A stretch of 48,307 nt of DNA, from contig JANQOK010000021.1 in NCBI GenBank assembly GCA_028289645.1, positions 1-48,307 on the forward strand, written 5' to 3'. Made by a program: the position numbers and the translations under genes. Of this stretch, positions 18,128 through 27,243 are shown piece by piece (positions within the stretch are counted from its first letter, which is position 1; each line of letters starts with the position of its first letter). The stretch is from Anderseniella sp. GTDB taxonomy: Bacteria; Pseudomonadota; Alphaproteobacteria; Rhizobiales; Aestuariivirgaceae. Under the pieces are notes generated by a model. The model ran no database searches and was not told the origin of the DNA. It saw only the letters and a list, made by a program, of their open reading frames with translations.

Positions 18128-19478
18128 CCTGTTCAGCCGGGCGCGTCGTCAGGCGCGCTGCCGGACGCACCGAGGCCGGTTCGACCGCGGTAATGTCAAA
18201 CTTGCGCGCCAGCCGGGCAATGATCAGTGCGCTTTCCGCCTGGGCAAAGCCGGCGCCAATACAGGTATGCGGGCCCAGTCCAAACGGAATGTAGGCGCCG
18301 GCGACGAGGTCCTTCTCGCGCTGCGGCGAGAAACGGTCTGGGTCAAACACGTGCGGGTCCTGCCAGTAGTCACGATGGCGATGCACCGTCCATGGCGCGA
18401 TCATCACAAGGGCACCCCGTTTCACCCGCCTGCCGCCAATGCGGGTGTGCTTCAGCGCAACCCTCGGCATGAAGGTGATGGGCGGATAGAGCCGCAGCGT
18501 CTCGCGGAACACGCAGCGGGTGAAGCTGAGCTGCTTTGTGTGTTCGAAACTGACATCCCCGCCGCCGGTGACTTGCTCGACTTCTTCACGAATTCGCCTC
18601 AGTACGCCAGATTGCTGCGACAGGATGTAAAACACCCAGGTCAACACGCTGGCTGTGGTCTCATGACCGGCCAGAAAAAACACGCCCAGCTGGTCAATGA
18701 GTTCATCGCGGGTGAACGGTTTGCCGGTCTGCGCGTCACGTGCTGCGATGACCGCGCTGGCGATATCGTTGTACCTGCCCTGTGCGTCACCGAGATGGGT
18801 GTCCACAAGCTGACCCAGGTGCCGGCGGATGCGGGTGCACGCAGCAATCACCTCCGGCGGCTGATGCACTTTCGACCAGGCCGGCTCGGTGATCAGCCGC
18901 CATATTTCCACCTGCGCCACCGAGCGTTCAAAAATGGTGAAGTCCTCAAACACGTCGTGGGCGATCTCGCTCTCAAGCGAGGTGGAAAACACGGTCCGGC
19001 AAATGATATCAGCGGTCAAATGGCTCATCGCCAGGTCGAGCGAGAAGCTGTCACCCGACGCGGCCAGGTCGTCGAGCCGCGCCTCATAATCATTGACGGC
19101 GGCCTGCATGGACGAAAATGCCAGGTTGATGCGCATCATCGAAAACGCCGGATCGATCATCGCGCGCTGGCGCCGCCACTTCTCGCCGTCGGTGACGAAT
19201 ATCGACTGGCCGATCAGGGGTTCAAGCGCCCCCACCATGAGATCGCTCTTGGGAAAAATCTCCCCGTCGTCCATCAGAATCTCGCGTATGTACGCAGGAT
19301 CGTTGAACAGCATGGTGGAGCGCCGCGACATGCCGAGGTGGCCGACCTTCATCTTGTAGGCGGCCGCCGGCAGCAGGCTGAGAAGATCGCCGTCGCCGCG
19401 CCACACAGTGCGTGCCAGCGCAGCAACCGACCACAGCGAATAGGGCTTTGGCGGGATGTAGGCGTCAGTGGCGGACAT
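18096..19478 (-). CDS. cytochrome P450 within the carotenoid gene region
   Basis: A complete, soluble-looking P450 of about 460 residues with all the usual landmarks: GEKWRRQRAMIDPAFS (C-helix), the I-helix oxygen-activation motif AGHETT (~270), the K-helix FRETLRLYPP with ExxR (~325), and the heme loop FGLGPHTCIGAG with Cys406. The layout is close to fatty-acid/carotenoid-type bacterial P450s. The substrate is not evident; a carotenoid or prenyl chain is an inference from its place between crtB and crtD. ATG 19478 is chosen, since the upstream TTG 19493 is less likely; no strong ribosome site is visible. It is divergent from the membrane-protein gene at 19529 and overlaps the ATP-grasp 3' end. 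Confidence 0.9.
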   Translation of the reverse strand: MSATDAYIPPKPYSLWSVAALARTVWRGDGDLLSLLPAAAYKMKVGHLGMSRRSTMLFNDPAYIREILMDDGEIFPKSDLMVGALEPLIGQSIFVTDGEKWRRQRAMIDPAFSMMRINLAFSSMQAAVNDYEARLDDLAASGDSFSLDLAMSHLTADIICRTVFSTSLESEIAHDVFEDFTIFERSVAQVEIWRLITEPAWSKVHQPPEVIAACTRIRRHLGQLVDTHLGDAQGRYNDIASAVIAARDAQTGKPFTRDELIDQLGVFFLAGHETTASVLTWVFYILSQQSGVLRRIREEVEQVTGGGDVSFEHTKQLSFTRCVFRETLRLYPPITFMPRVALKHTRIGGRRVKRGALVMIAPWTVHRHRDYWQDPHVFDPDRFSPQREKDLVAGAYIPFGLGPHTCIGAGFAQAESALIIARLARKFDITAVEPASVRPAARLTTRPAEQVICHVRRHAG

Positions 19479-19528
19479 GGCACAATCGGGCAAGACGTTG
19501 GTTCACTGCCAAAGTATCAGGTGAAAAC

Positions 19529-20299
19529 ATGACCCTGTCGAGCCTAGACATATTCCACCTTCTCGTGGCCATGCATATCGTCACCGGCGCAATCGGACTG
19601 GTCACATTCTGGATCCCCGTACTGGCGGGCAAAGGCAACGAACGCCATAAGTACTGGGGCCGCATTTTTACCGCCATGATGATCATTACCGGCATTGTGG
19701 CGATGGGCATGGCAACCATGACCTTGCTCTATCCCATGGCAACTCATCCCCACCTGGTCACGCATGAGGTGTTCTCAGACCCCGAAAACGTCCGCGTGGT
19801 TTTTGGCTGGATGATGCTTTACCTCGCCATCCTGACGGTCAACCTGGCCTGGTACGGCTGGATGTGCGTTACCAACAAGCGCGTGCATCACCAGTTGAAC
19901 AAGGGGCCCATGAACCTGTTCCTGCAGATCCTGCTAACCGTGGCCGCCGGCAATTGCATCTGGCAGGGCATCAAGCTTGGCCAACCGCTGGTCATGGGCA
20001 TGTCCATTGTCGGGTTTGCGACAGTGGCCACCAATATGTGGTTCATCTTTCATCCACGGCCAGGCCCAGTCTACTGGCTTAAGGAACATATCAAGGCCCA
20101 CGTCGGCACCGGAATCTCTGTCTACACGGCCTTTTTCGCCTTTGGCGCCGTCCGCCTGATGCCTGAACTGGCACTGACCCCGGTGCTATGGGCCATACCG
20201 CTGGTCACGGGCGTGTCTCTGATCCTGTATCACCAGCGCGCGGTGTCGCGCAAAAAACAGGTCCAGCCTGGTTCGCAGACCCAGGTTGCTGCCGAGTGA
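19529..20299 (+). CDS. multi-spanning membrane protein (DUF2306-like) upstream of crtD
   Basis: A 256-residue protein with about seven predicted membrane helices. The opening MHIVTGAIGLVTFW and GNERHKYWGRIF resemble DUF2306-like membrane proteins, in which a His and an [RH]xxGR motif recur; assignment to that family is tentative. Further His residues lie near helices (TNKRVHHQ, KEHIKAHVGTG), so heme or metal binding is possible but not shown. The start ATG 19529 follows CAGGTG. The stop TGA shares a base with the crtD ATG (TGATG), so it is probably co-translated with crtD. It is divergent from the P450 over only 50 bp. Confidence 0.75.
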   Translation: MTLSSLDIFHLLVAMHIVTGAIGLVTFWIPVLAGKGNERHKYWGRIFTAMMIITGIVAMGMATMTLLYPMATHPHLVTHEVFSDPENVRVVFGWMMLYLAILTVNLAWYGWMCVTNKRVHHQLNKGPMNLFLQILLTVAAGNCIWQGIKLGQPLVMGMSIVGFATVATNMWFIFHPRPGPVYWLKEHIKAHVGTGISVYTAFFAFGAVRLMPELALTPVLWAIPLVTGVSLILYHQRAVSRKKQVQPGSQTQVAAE

Positions 20300-21783
20300 T
20301 GGCCGCCGGAAAAGTCATTGTCGTCGGTGCAGGTATCGGAGGATTGAGCGCAGCTCTCGATCTTGCATGTGCCGGCTGCGACGTCACGGTACTGGAACGG
20401 GCGGCAGCACCGGGCGGCAAGATGCGCCGGGTACAGGCAGGTTCGGCCAGCATTGACGCAGGGCCCACCGTGTTCACCATGCGCTGGATTTTCGAGCAGA
20501 TGTTTACTGACGCCGGCGAGACGCTCGAAGACCACCTCAATTTGACTGGGGCCGAACTGCTGGCACGTCATGCCTGGCGCAGCGGCGGCAAACTGGACCT
20601 GTTCGCCGACATCGAGCGTTCCGCAGACGCCATCCGCTTGTTTGCGGGCGCTGAAGACGCGCAGGGCTATCTGGATTTCTGTGCCCGCAGCAAGGACATT
20701 TTCAGGACGCTGAAACACAGCTTCATTGCCGCCCAGCGCCCCTCGCCAGCTGGACTGGTTGGGCGCGTGGGACTGACCAACCTCGCGGCCATGTGGCGGA
20801 CGGCGCCGTTTTCGACCCTGTGGAGGGAACTGGGCAGGCATTTCCGCGATCCGCGGCTGCGGCAGCTGTTCGGCCGTTACGCGACTTATGTCGGTTCATC
20901 GCCGTGGCTGGCCCCGGCAACACTGATGCTGGTGGCACATGTGGAGCAGGACGGCGTATGGCTGGTAGACGGCGGCATGCACGCTGTCGCCAACGCCGTA
21001 AAATCGGTGGCAGAGGCCAAGGGGACAGACTTCCGGTTCAATTCACATGTTGATGAAATCCTCTGCGTTGCAGGTAAGGTTTCCGGCATCCGACTGGCTG
21101 GCGGCGAGCAACTGGCATGCGATGCAATGGTCTTTAACGGTGACGTTTCTGCGCTTGGCACTGGCCTGCTCGGTAAAGGAATGTCCGGTGCTGCCCCGCC
21201 CACTTCAACGCGCGACCGCTCGTTGTCAGCCACCACATGGTGCGAACATACGGTGACCGGCGGTTTTGACCTGGATTATCACAACGTCTTCTTTGCTGAA
21301 GACTACGCCCGGGAGTTCGAGGCTGTTTTCGATCACAGGACTGTCACCGAAACCCCTACCGTGTACATCTGCGCGCAGGACCGCATGAACGGCATTAGAC
21401 CGGAAGGGCCGGAACGCCTGCTGCTGCTGATCAACGCGCCTGCAGACGGTGACACCAAAGAATTCAGCGCGCAGCAGATGACTGATCTCAAGGGCCGAAC
21501 CCATGGCTTGCTGCGCGATTGCGGCCTGCATATCGCCAATACAGATGACGGCGTCGCGACGAACCCCAGTGACTTCAACCAGTTGTTCCCCGCTACAGGT
21601 GGGTCGCTGTACGGCCGCGCCAGCCACGGCATGATGGCGAGTTTTGAGCGCCCCGGCGCGGTCAGCAGAGTGCCCGGACTTTATCTGGCTGGCGGATCCG
21701 TCCACCCCGGCCCCGGCGTGCCCATGGCCGCCATGTCCGGCCGGCTGGCGGCATCCAGGCTGCTTCAGGATTTGTCCCGCTGA
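20299..21783 (+). CDS. crtD: 1-hydroxycarotenoid 3,4-desaturase
   Basis: CrtD introduces the 3,4 double bond in 1-hydroxy (and methoxy) carotenoids. The 494-residue product is a CrtI-type FAD oxidoreductase: the dinucleotide-binding VVGAGIGGLSAALDLA (8-23), the ERAAAPGGKMRR region, and the C-terminal FAD signature LYLAGGSVHPGPGVPMAAMSG. It is told from CrtI by its CrtD-like core (YATYVGSSPWLAPATL) and by the presence of a separate crtI next door. ATG 20299 (or GTG 20296) is used, coupled to the upstream membrane-protein gene. The 3' end overlaps crtI by 19 bp (convergent). Confidence 0.9.
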   Translation: MAAGKVIVVGAGIGGLSAALDLACAGCDVTVLERAAAPGGKMRRVQAGSASIDAGPTVFTMRWIFEQMFTDAGETLEDHLNLTGAELLARHAWRSGGKLDLFADIERSADAIRLFAGAEDAQGYLDFCARSKDIFRTLKHSFIAAQRPSPAGLVGRVGLTNLAAMWRTAPFSTLWRELGRHFRDPRLRQLFGRYATYVGSSPWLAPATLMLVAHVEQDGVWLVDGGMHAVANAVKSVAEAKGTDFRFNSHVDEILCVAGKVSGIRLAGGEQLACDAMVFNGDVSALGTGLLGKGMSGAAPPTSTRDRSLSATTWCEHTVTGGFDLDYHNVFFAEDYAREFEAVFDHRTVTETPTVYICAQDRMNGIRPEGPERLLLLINAPADGDTKEFSAQQMTDLKGRTHGLLRDCGLHIANTDDGVATNPSDFNQLFPATGGSLYGRASHGMMASFERPGAVSRVPGLYLAGGSVHPGPGVPMAAMSGRLAASRLLQDLSR

Positions 21784-23315
21784 ACTGCAACATTTGCGGG
21801 ATCGGGCACCAGGTCAGCGACAATGCTGGCGGATGACGCGACGCCCGGCAAACCGGCTCCCGGGTGAGTGCCGGCTCCGGCCAGGTACAAGCCGTCGACC
21901 TCTTCACTCTTGTTGTGCGGGCGGAACCAGGCGCTTTGAAACAGGTTTGGTTCCATCGCAAAGGCAGCGCCCTTGTACGACAGCAACCTGTCCTGAAAGT
22001 CCTGCGGAGTGAGTATGTGCGAGGTAACGATAACATCGCCGAGGCCCGGCATCAGGGTGTCTTCCAGCCGCTTCTGGACAGCAGCTCGGTAGATCTCCGA
22101 CTGGGCCTTCCAGTCGGTTCCGCTGTCCAGATGCGGCACCGGTGAAAGCACATAGAATGCATCACAACCCTCCGGCGCCAATGACGCATCGCTCGCGGTG
22201 GGACGGTGCAGGTACAGGCTGAAGTCGTCCGTCAACGTGTGCCGCTTGAAGATATCGCGCAGCAGGCCCTTGTAGCGAGGGCCCAGCACCATCGTGTGGT
22301 GATAGACATCATCGAATTTGCGGCTGGTGCCGAAGTACCAGACAAACAGGCTCATCGAATAAGTCGCACGGGCCAGCTTGTGGTCGCTCCAGCGCCTGCG
22401 GCCATGGTGCGCCAGCAACGTGCCGTAGGTGAAGGCGGGATCCGCATTGGATACGACAATGTCCGCCGCCAGTGTCTCACCATTGACCAGTTCCACACCT
22501 GCGGCACGTCCCTGGTCCACGAGAATGCGCGACACTTCCGCATTATAGCGGATAGTGCCGCCATTGCGTTTCACCAGCCCGGCAATGCCGTTGACCAGCG
22601 CACCGGTTCCGCCCTCGGCATAGTGCACACCGTAGCGGCTCTCAAGATGCGCGATCAGGCAGTAATACGAAGTCGTGGTGAACGGGTTGCCGCCGATCAG
22701 CAGCGGATGGAAACTGAAGGCAATACGGAGCCTCTCATCGCGGAAGTAGTCGCACACCTTTGAATGAACCGACCGGTATCCGCCAAGACGCACAAGGTCG
22801 AACATCGTCCGCAACGTAAAAGCCAAGGAATGGAACGGCTTGTCGGCTAGGTCCTGAAACGCCACCTTGAAGATGCGGCCGCTGGCTTCCATGAAGCGTT
22901 CGTAGCCGGCCACGTCCTTCGGCTCAAAGCGGGCAACCTCTGCTTTCATGGCTTCAGGGTCGGCGGAGTAGCTCAACACCGAGCCATCATCAAAACGAAT
23001 CTTGTAAAACGGATCACACGGCCTGAGCGTGACATCGTCAGCCATCTTGTGGCCACAGGCCGTCCACAGGTCTTCGAACACGTAAGGCGCGGTTATGATT
23101 GTGGGACCGGCGTCAAAGGTAAACCCGTCGCGCTTGTATACATAGGCCCGCCCCCCCGGACCGTCGAGTTTTTCCAGCACGGTTACACGGTATCCCTTTG
23201 CGGCGATCCGCGCCGCCGCAGCCAGTCCGCCTACACCGCTGCCGATGACAATGGCATGAGCACGATCATCACGTGCGGCATCCGGGTCGGTCGAGATTTC
23301 CGTTTTTGTCAACAT
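21765..23315 (-). CDS. crtI: phytoene desaturase
   Basis: CrtI performs the successive desaturations of phytoene to neurosporene or lycopene. The 516-residue product has the FAD-binding VIGSGVGGLAAAARIAAKGY (23-42), then KLDGPGGRAYVYKRDGF, DAGPTIIT and the C-terminal LYLAGAGTHPGAGLPG signature. ATG 23315 lies inside a PpsR palindrome and has no ribosome site. No other ATG, GTG or TTG upstream in frame is available because a TAA occurs four codons before it. Leaderless translation is possible. It follows bchO by 43 bp on the same strand, so it may also be read from the bchIDO transcript. Confidence 0.95.
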   Translation of the reverse strand: MLTKTEISTDPDAARDDRAHAIVIGSGVGGLAAAARIAAKGYRVTVLEKLDGPGGRAYVYKRDGFTFDAGPTIITAPYVFEDLWTACGHKMADDVTLRPCDPFYKIRFDDGSVLSYSADPEAMKAEVARFEPKDVAGYERFMEASGRIFKVAFQDLADKPFHSLAFTLRTMFDLVRLGGYRSVHSKVCDYFRDERLRIAFSFHPLLIGGNPFTTTSYYCLIAHLESRYGVHYAEGGTGALVNGIAGLVKRNGGTIRYNAEVSRILVDQGRAAGVELVNGETLAADIVVSNADPAFTYGTLLAHHGRRRWSDHKLARATYSMSLFVWYFGTSRKFDDVYHHTMVLGPRYKGLLRDIFKRHTLTDDFSLYLHRPTASDASLAPEGCDAFYVLSPVPHLDSGTDWKAQSEIYRAAVQKRLEDTLMPGLGDVIVTSHILTPQDFQDRLLSYKGAAFAMEPNLFQSAWFRPHNKSEEVDGLYLAGAGTHPGAGLPGVASSASIVADLVPDPANVAVQRDKS

Positions 23316-23350
23316 TGACTGACATTAAATACTGTCACGCTTCGTCCAGC
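23307..23350. promoter_or_regulatory. tandem PpsR/CrtJ sites over the crtI start
   Basis: TGTCAACATTGACTGACA (23307-23324, plus strand) is an exact TGT-N12-ACA that includes the crtI ATG. A TGTCA half-site starts exactly 8 bp beyond it (23333), with a degraded right half. It lies between bchO and crtI. Confidence 0.7.
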
Positions 23351-23358
23351 AAGGAACT

Positions 23359-24249
23359 TCACCGGGATTGCCATTTCTGCCAGGCACTCCTGATAACATT
23401 CGTCGCGGATTGAGGATCTTCCTCATGCCCGACATGACCCACACCCTGCATCTGGTGCACGTCGGCACCCGCGACTTTCTCAGCGACGAGGTGGGCCTCG
23501 TGCGCCGGTATGGCTTTGTCACCGTCGGCAATGACCAGCAGCAAAGGCAGCGCCAGCTCGCTCATCTCGTCCACGAGGGTTGTCAGATCCCAGTTGGCCA
23601 TCATCTGCAGGGCAGCATCTACGTGAGGACCTGACCGCATCAACCGCTGATAAAGCGCAATGCCTTCAGCATCAAGGCTCGACCCGGTGCCGGCAATCAA
23701 CCGCTCCACCATCGCAGAATCACTTGCCCGGCCGGCAAAAAACCGCGGCACCAGCGGGTTCAGGCTCAATAGCTTGGCAAGCGGAGAAAACAATTGCGCG
23801 GTCTGGCCGCCCATGGGTCTGAACGCGCCGTTGAAACTGACAATTCCTGCCGGATCGATCCGCTGGTCCAGCACCATGCGTACCGCGATGGCCGCACCGG
23901 CAGAATGGCCGACGACCAGATCAACCTTGGCGTCCAGTTCCCGCACGAGCTGGCCCAGCAGTTCGGCATAAGCCGGCAGCGAAACCCGGCCCGCACCGGG
24001 CATGGATGTGAACCCGTGACCAGGCAGGTCAGGGACGACCACGTGAAAATCGTTGGCCAGCAGCGGCATCAGATCACGCCAGGAGTGTGTCGAGGCACCC
24101 GTACCATGAAGCAATAGGAGAACCGGACCGCTGCCCATTGTCTGAACATGAAACCGCACCCTGCCCGCCGAGACAAAACGGCTGCATTCCTGGTGCGGCC
24201 AGTTGGCCCGATCGGTTTCCCAGTCCAGCGGTTTCTGGCTAAAGATCAT
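23359..24249 (-). CDS. bchO: BchO, alpha/beta hydrolase of the Mg-chelatase operon
   Basis: BchO is an alpha/beta-hydrolase-fold protein regularly encoded with bchI and bchD; it is linked to Mg-chelatase function, but its exact reaction is not settled. The 296-residue product shows the oxyanion region LLHGTGASTHSW (~48), the nucleophile elbow VGHSAGAAIAVR (Ser near 117) and a late GVGHVGHEEDP with the catalytic-type His. It starts 3 bp after the bchD stop. Confidence 0.93.
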   Translation of the reverse strand: MIFSQKPLDWETDRANWPHQECSRFVSAGRVRFHVQTMGSGPVLLLLHGTGASTHSWRDLMPLLANDFHVVVPDLPGHGFTSMPGAGRVSLPAYAELLGQLVRELDAKVDLVVGHSAGAAIAVRMVLDQRIDPAGIVSFNGAFRPMGGQTAQLFSPLAKLLSLNPLVPRFFAGRASDSAMVERLIAGTGSSLDAEGIALYQRLMRSGPHVDAALQMMANWDLTTLVDEMSELALPLLLVIADGDKAIPAHEAHLVAEKVAGADVHQMQGVGHVGHEEDPQSATNVIRSAWQKWQSR

Positions 24250-24252
24250 TGC

Positions 24253-26082
24253 TCACACCGTATAGGGCCGATCTGAACTCGCCAGGGTCTCCTGTTTCAC
24301 GATACTGGAAACGGCAGATGAGTCCGCATAAGGCAGCGGCACGAGCCGGGCTCTCATTGCACCGGCAAGATCAACGGCCAGCGGATTGGGCCGGAGCGAG
24401 ATGTCCAGCAGCAGGCTGGTGATGCCGTACTGGCCAATGGCATGCGCAGCATCGAGTGCATCGCGCCCGGCTTGCGAACGTCCTGCACGACCATCGCGCG
24501 CGATGTTGGCCTGGCCATCGGTCAGCACCACGATGACCGGAGTGGCGCCACGGCGGCGTTCAGCCAGGGCCAGCAACAATGCGGTTTCCAGCCCTGCACA
24601 CAACGGCGTGCCGCCGCCACCGGCCATGCCGGTGAGTGCCCGCTTTGCTCTGACGAGCGAGCGCGTCGGCGGCAGCAGCACTTCGGCTCCTTTGCCGCGG
24701 AACGCAACGAGCGCCACCTGATCGCGCCGCACATAACTGTCCGCCAGCAGCAACTCCACCGCACCCTTGGCTTCCGCCAGCCGGTTGAGAGCTGAGGAAC
24801 CCGATGCGTCCACGGCAAAGATTGTGGTGGTACCGCTGCGCTGCTGGTAGCGGTTGACGCGGATGTCCTGCTTGCGAACTTCAATCGGTCGTAAACCGTC
24901 TGACACAGCCGAATGCTTCAGCGCCTCGCGCCGTCGCAATGCCTGCCACGGCGCGGCAGCACGCAACGTCTCTATAACGTTCAGCTTCTGGCCCGGCTTC
25001 AGGTCTCCACGTCGGGTACCTGCAGGGCGACCACGCGCGGCGCCGCGCTGCAGGGCACCTGCCCTGCCAGCTTGTGACGGGCGCGACCGCAGGGTCTGCT
25101 TCCCGGGCGAAGAGATCAGCAGGTTCGCCGGCAACAACGCCTTAGATGCCTCGATCAGCATGTCCGCCAGCTCTTCGGCATCAGGCAACTGCCGGTCATC
25201 ACCGGCCTCATCCGCATCCTGTTCACGACCATCATCCGGGTCCGGATCGGGCGGTGTCTCCTTATCATCGCGGGTTTCGTCCTCGACTTCAGGAAAGCTC
25301 CGCGCGCGCGGCACCAGCACCAGCCGCAGCGCAGCCTCGGCATCTTGCTGAACCGTTGCACTGCGCCCGGCCAGGGCTGCGTGTACCCGAGCGACACCAT
25401 TGGCGAGTATGCAGCCACGCGCCGAGTTAACGCCGAGGGCGAGCGAAGCGGCGCACAAGGCTTCCAGAACCTCGTCCGTAAGTTTGACCCCGGGCAGCCG
25501 CTTGCGCGCCATGCCGATGTCGGCAGCCACCACGTTGGGATTAGACAGCTCGGCTGCACGAAGTCCATCCAGATCGATCCGGAACGCCATGCGCTCCTGC
25601 AGGACTTGCGGCACAGGCGGCTCATCTTCCAGCGCCTCGTCCAGCGCCACTAGCAGGAACCGGGTCGACGATCTCAGCTGCAGACCGTCGCGCTCAGCGA
25701 TCAGTTGTCCGGTTTCCAGCACCGTACCTATCTGGGCTGCCATGGAAGCGGACATCCGTTCGGCCATTGCGGCGATCACGATGCCGCCATTGCTCGTGGA
25801 CAGCAGTCCCGCCTCGGACACCGGGTGACCCGACCTGAGCGTGGCCACCAGGTCAAGGCCGCCGAAAACCCGCTGCGGCGCGGCATCAACCGGCAAACGG
25901 ACAACCGGAGTGTTCTCACCCGCCAGCCGGACGAGCAGATTCAGCCAATGCTGGCGAGCTGGACCGGCCTGAGCCCGGACAATCACGCCGCCGCAAATCT
26001 TCGGAGAAATCAGGGCCAGCGACAGCGCCAGACACGCTTCATCCCATTTGTCGGTTGAAGCTGCCGGCGGCTCGTCCATCAC
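24253..26082 (-). CDS. bchD: magnesium chelatase subunit D
   Basis: BchD is the AAA+/von Willebrand-A subunit of Mg-chelatase, which with BchI and BchH inserts Mg2+ into protoporphyrin IX. The 609-residue product has a degenerate N-terminal AAA+ part (residues ~1-260), an acidic Pro/Asp-rich linker (~270-310: DDKETPPDPDPDDGREQDADEA region), and a C-terminal vWA domain with the metal-site DASGSSALNR (~425) and VVLTDGQANIARDG. The start overlaps the bchI stop by 4 bases. Confidence 0.96.
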   Translation of the reverse strand: MMDEPPAASTDKWDEACLALSLALISPKICGGVIVRAQAGPARQHWLNLLVRLAGENTPVVRLPVDAAPQRVFGGLDLVATLRSGHPVSEAGLLSTSNGGIVIAAMAERMSASMAAQIGTVLETGQLIAERDGLQLRSSTRFLLVALDEALEDEPPVPQVLQERMAFRIDLDGLRAAELSNPNVVAADIGMARKRLPGVKLTDEVLEALCAASLALGVNSARGCILANGVARVHAALAGRSATVQQDAEAALRLVLVPRARSFPEVEDETRDDKETPPDPDPDDGREQDADEAGDDRQLPDAEELADMLIEASKALLPANLLISSPGKQTLRSRPSQAGRAGALQRGAARGRPAGTRRGDLKPGQKLNVIETLRAAAPWQALRRREALKHSAVSDGLRPIEVRKQDIRVNRYQQRSGTTTIFAVDASGSSALNRLAEAKGAVELLLADSYVRRDQVALVAFRGKGAEVLLPPTRSLVRAKRALTGMAGGGGTPLCAGLETALLLALAERRRGATPVIVVLTDGQANIARDGRAGRSQAGRDALDAAHAIGQYGITSLLLDISLRPNPLAVDLAGAMRARLVPLPYADSSAVSSIVKQETLASSDRPYTV

Positions 26083-27110
26083 GCGCCCAGTATCTCGCTG
26101 ACGGCCCGCTCGACCCTGATGCCAGAGTCGGTTTCATCGAGCGGATCACGCCGTAGCCGGTGGCGCAGTGACGGACCGGCGGCCTCCTTAAGATGCTTCA
26201 CCAGCACCGCGGGCTTGCCATCTAGCGCCGCAAATGCCCGAGCCGCGCGCATCAAGGTCAATTCTCCGCGCAAACCGTCAGTGCCCAGTGCCATACAGAT
26301 AAGTGCTGCCTTCTCCAGCATCTCGTCACTTACGCTGACGCTGCCGACCGTTCTGCGGGCCCGGGAAATCTTGCTCCGCAGGGTCTTGTCCTTTTTTGAC
26401 CATTCCAGCGCGAACCCTCCCGGATCACGATCATACGCCTCGCGCCGGCGGACGATCTCGATACGCTGCTTCACGTCATCCGGTGTGGTTATGTCAACCG
26501 ACAGGCCGAACCGGTCGAGAAGCTGTGGCCGCAACTCGCCCTCTTCCGGGTTACCGCTGCCGATCAGAACGAACCGGGCCGGATGCCGGACACTCAAGCC
26601 TTCGCGCTCGATGACGTTTTCGCCAGAAGCGGCGACATCAAGCAGCAGATCGACCAGATGGTCTTCCAGCAGGTTGACTTCATCAATGTATAGGAAACCC
26701 CGATTGGCCCGCGCCAGCAGGCCGACTTCCAGCACCTTCTCGCCACGGGTCAGCGCGCTTTCCAGGTCGAGCGCGCCGACAACGCGATCCTCGGTGGCGC
26801 CCAGCGGCAGGTCCACGACAGGGACTGAAGTGCGCGTCACCTTGGGAGCCTGCAGATCCGCGTGGCAATAGCTGCAGAAACTGCTGCCGTCCGGGTCGCA
26901 ATTGTACACGCAGTTCGCAACCGCCCTGATCTGCGGCAGCAACCCAGCCAAGGCCCGAACCGACGTTGACTTGCCAGTTCCGCGATCACCGAAAATCAGG
27001 ATGCCGCCGATGGCGGGTTCGACCGCGGCCGCCAGCAGCGCACGTCTCACTTCGTCCTGACCAACGATGGCCGAAAACGGAAATACCGGGATGGAAGTCG
27101 ATTTGCTCAT
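26079..27110 (-). CDS. bchI: magnesium chelatase ATPase subunit I
   Basis: BchI is the active AAA+ ATPase of Mg-chelatase. The 343-residue product has Walker A GDRGTGKS (41-48), the YCHADLQAPKVTRTSVPVVDLPLGATEDRVVG insert region, Walker B FLYIDEVNLL (~146), and sensor IGSGNPEEGELRPQLLDRFG. It forms an operon bchI-bchD-bchO, with overlaps or 3-bp gaps, that probably continues into crtI. A small RHH-like ORF lies 133 bp upstream. Confidence 0.97.
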   Translation of the reverse strand: MSKSTSIPVFPFSAIVGQDEVRRALLAAAVEPAIGGILIFGDRGTGKSTSVRALAGLLPQIRAVANCVYNCDPDGSSFCSYCHADLQAPKVTRTSVPVVDLPLGATEDRVVGALDLESALTRGEKVLEVGLLARANRGFLYIDEVNLLEDHLVDLLLDVAASGENVIEREGLSVRHPARFVLIGSGNPEEGELRPQLLDRFGLSVDITTPDDVKQRIEIVRRREAYDRDPGGFALEWSKKDKTLRSKISRARRTVGSVSVSDEMLEKAALICMALGTDGLRGELTLMRAARAFAALDGKPAVLVKHLKEAAGPSLRHRLRRDPLDETDSGIRVERAVSEILGA

Positions 27111-27243
27111 TGTCCGTTCTGCACCCTCTTGCAGGCATGCGAGGCATCAACTCAACAAGCTCAGTGCCACCTCGTCAACCACCAATGACACCGCGGCACA
27201 TTCCCCGTGCCTGGGTCACCAACCAACCCGGAACCTTCCTGAC

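Noticed and set aside
18045-19532. 495-codon plus-strand ORF antisense to the P450
   Set aside because: The P450 carries all its conserved motifs on the minus strand; the plus frame is a third-position GC artefact.
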